Source: an uncultured Clostridia bacterium
Lineage (GTDB): Bacteria; Bacillota; Clostridia; Christensenellales; UBA1242
Reading direction: 5' to 3'
Assembly: GCA_937914725.1 (NCBI GenBank)
Contig: CALDMJ010000137.1
Location: 1 to 5,023 of the forward strand
Length of the DNA stretch: 5,023 bases
Below, in pieces: positions 4,099 to 5,023 of this stretch. The notes under the pieces were generated by a model that was not told the origin of the DNA, made no database searches, and saw nothing but the letters and a program-made list of their open reading frames with translations. Position numbers and translations under genes: made by a program. Within the stretch, counting starts at the first letter, position 1. Every line of letters begins with the position of its first letter.

Positions 4099-5023
4099 CG
4101 CAAAGTTGATGTCAATGTCGACGGAAATTGAAGCGCGGAGTTCCTTGATTTTCGCGTCGATTTCGTCCTTGTGGTCTTTGTAGTAAGCCTTTGCAGCCGC
4201 GACATCCTTTTTGTATGTCGCAAGTTTGCCCTCAAGTTCCTTTTTTGCGTTTTCAAACGCTTCCTTACTATCTGCGACTATTTTGTCTTGCGCGTCTTTG
4301 ATTGCTTTTTGTATTTCAGCCTTCATTTCGTTAAAAGACTTTTCAAGCGCATCGAGCGCACTTTCGACCGAACTTTTGATTGACTCGTTTGAAATGTTTG
4401 CTGTGATTTGCTTTTTCAAATCACCAAACGACATATCTACTGAAATGTTAAGTTCAAAATCAGGATTAAAAGATTTTATTGTCGCCAAAACATCGCTAAG
4501 CGCATTATTCACTCGTGTTTCAAACTCTTCAAGTTCATCCTTTGCTGCGCCGCAAAAACTCTCATAGTATTCTTCCGCTACATCTTTAAGATCTTTTGAC
4601 TTATCTTTGATAGCGTTCAAAATATCTTTTTCACTCATTGCGACAAGTTCTTCTTCAGTGTAATCGACGTGCATTTTTTCAGCAGTTTTCACAAGAATGT
4701 ACTTATTGGTCGAGATTCCGAGTTCGTCCGCCTTTGCCTTGATTGCGTCAAGCGGCAAGTACGTTGCGCCAGCAATGATGCCGTTTTCATCAAAGTATTT
4801 GTTCATTGTGTTGCTGAGTTTCTTGCCAAGCGAATCTACCTTTTTTTCGTTATTGTTTGTAATAATAATTTCAACCTTGGACCCGTCCGAATCGCTTGTC
4901 GCATCAATGTAACCCGATTCGCTGCTGATTTTCACAAACAATTTTGCCGCTTCATTGACATTTTTGCCGACAAAATCGGTTTTTGCGAGCAAAACCTCTG
5001 CATCACGATTGAGGTATTGCACC
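4090..5023 (-). CDS. RsgI-like protein with coiled-coil tail (C-terminal part)
   Basis: At least 310 residues are visible; the gene continues past the right edge. The GTG at 5020-5022 is probably an internal valine, as the sequence starts inside a domain. Visible residues 1-60 (QYLNRDAEVLLAKTDFVGK, then EAAKLFVKISSESGYID and a KVEIIIT strand) resemble the middle domain of anti-sigma-I factor RsgI and secreted relatives in Clostridia. Residues 90-137 (DAIKAKADELGISTNKYIL, then YTEEELVAMSEKDILNAI) fit the tail of that domain. Residues about 138-300 are highly charged, Lys/Glu/Ala-rich and likely coiled coil, interrupted by LNISVDMSFGDL (191-202). The end, ISVDIDINFAVA, echoes that strand. No membrane helix is present in this part. 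In RsgI proteins this domain lies outside the membrane, so surface or secreted location is inferred. A minus-strand terminator is at 3902-3926. Confidence 0.6.
   Translation of the reverse strand, partial: VQYLNRDAEVLLAKTDFVGKNVNEAAKLFVKISSESGYIDATSDSDGSKVEIIITNNNEKKVDSLGKKLSNTMNKYFDENGIIAGATYLPLDAIKAKADELGISTNKYILVKTAEKMHVDYTEEELVAMSEKDILNAIKDKSKDLKDVAEEYYESFCGAAKDELEEFETRVNNALSDVLATIKSFNPDFELNISVDMSFGDLKKQITANISNESIKSSVESALDALEKSFNEMKAEIQKAIKDAQDKIVADSKEAFENAKKELEGKLATYKKDVAAAKAYYKDHKDEIDAKIKELRASISVDIDINFAVA

Noticed and set aside
4047..4256. Minus-strand 69-codon frame rich in Arg, Thr and Lys
   Set aside because: Out-of-frame shadow of the Lys/Ala-rich tail of the RsgI-like gene.

Overview
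The window looks like chromosomal DNA of a low-to-moderate-GC Firmicute, probably an uncultured Clostridia-type bacterium. This rests on strong AGGAG-type ribosome binding sites, sigma-A promoters with TATAAT boxes, U-tailed intrinsic terminators, a SipW/TasA-type surface protein, a DUF11 protein and an RsgI-like protein. All three stop codons are used, including TGA to end the aldolase, so the genetic code is the standard bacterial one. The lineage is an inference; nothing here fixes genus or family.

Layout, left to right. Positions 1-60 hold a minus-strand promoter and ribosome binding site for a gene that starts just outside the left edge. Positions 154-217 hold a GC-rich REP-like palindromic element. 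Positions 256-1191 (minus) encode a class II fructose-bisphosphate aldolase with its own extended -10 promoter at 1291-1319. Positions 1192-1534 are otherwise AT-rich and empty. Positions 1597-2268 (minus) encode a membrane-anchored TasA/camelysin-like protein, followed by a clean terminator at 1535-1559. Positions 2430-2600 (plus) are a complete tRNA-Arg(UCG) unit: promoter, gene with encoded CCA, terminator. Positions 2835-3497 (plus) encode a small protein of two DUF11 repeats with no signal peptide. Positions 3498-4089 are a gene-free, repeat-rich stretch: two tandem 94-bp repeats starting at the base after the DUF11 stop codon, a degenerate third copy, a REP-like element, a minus-strand terminator and several hairpins with four-base loops. 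Positions 4090-5023 (minus) are the C-terminal part of an RsgI-like protein with a long coiled-coil tail, cut by the right edge.

The genes do not form one operon. Each looks like an independent transcription unit. Three of the four proteins (TasA-like, DUF11, RsgI-like) belong to families linked to the cell envelope or surface, while aldolase and tRNA are housekeeping functions. No clear defence, phage or conjugation system is visible. The least explained part is the repeat-rich stretch at 3498-4100.
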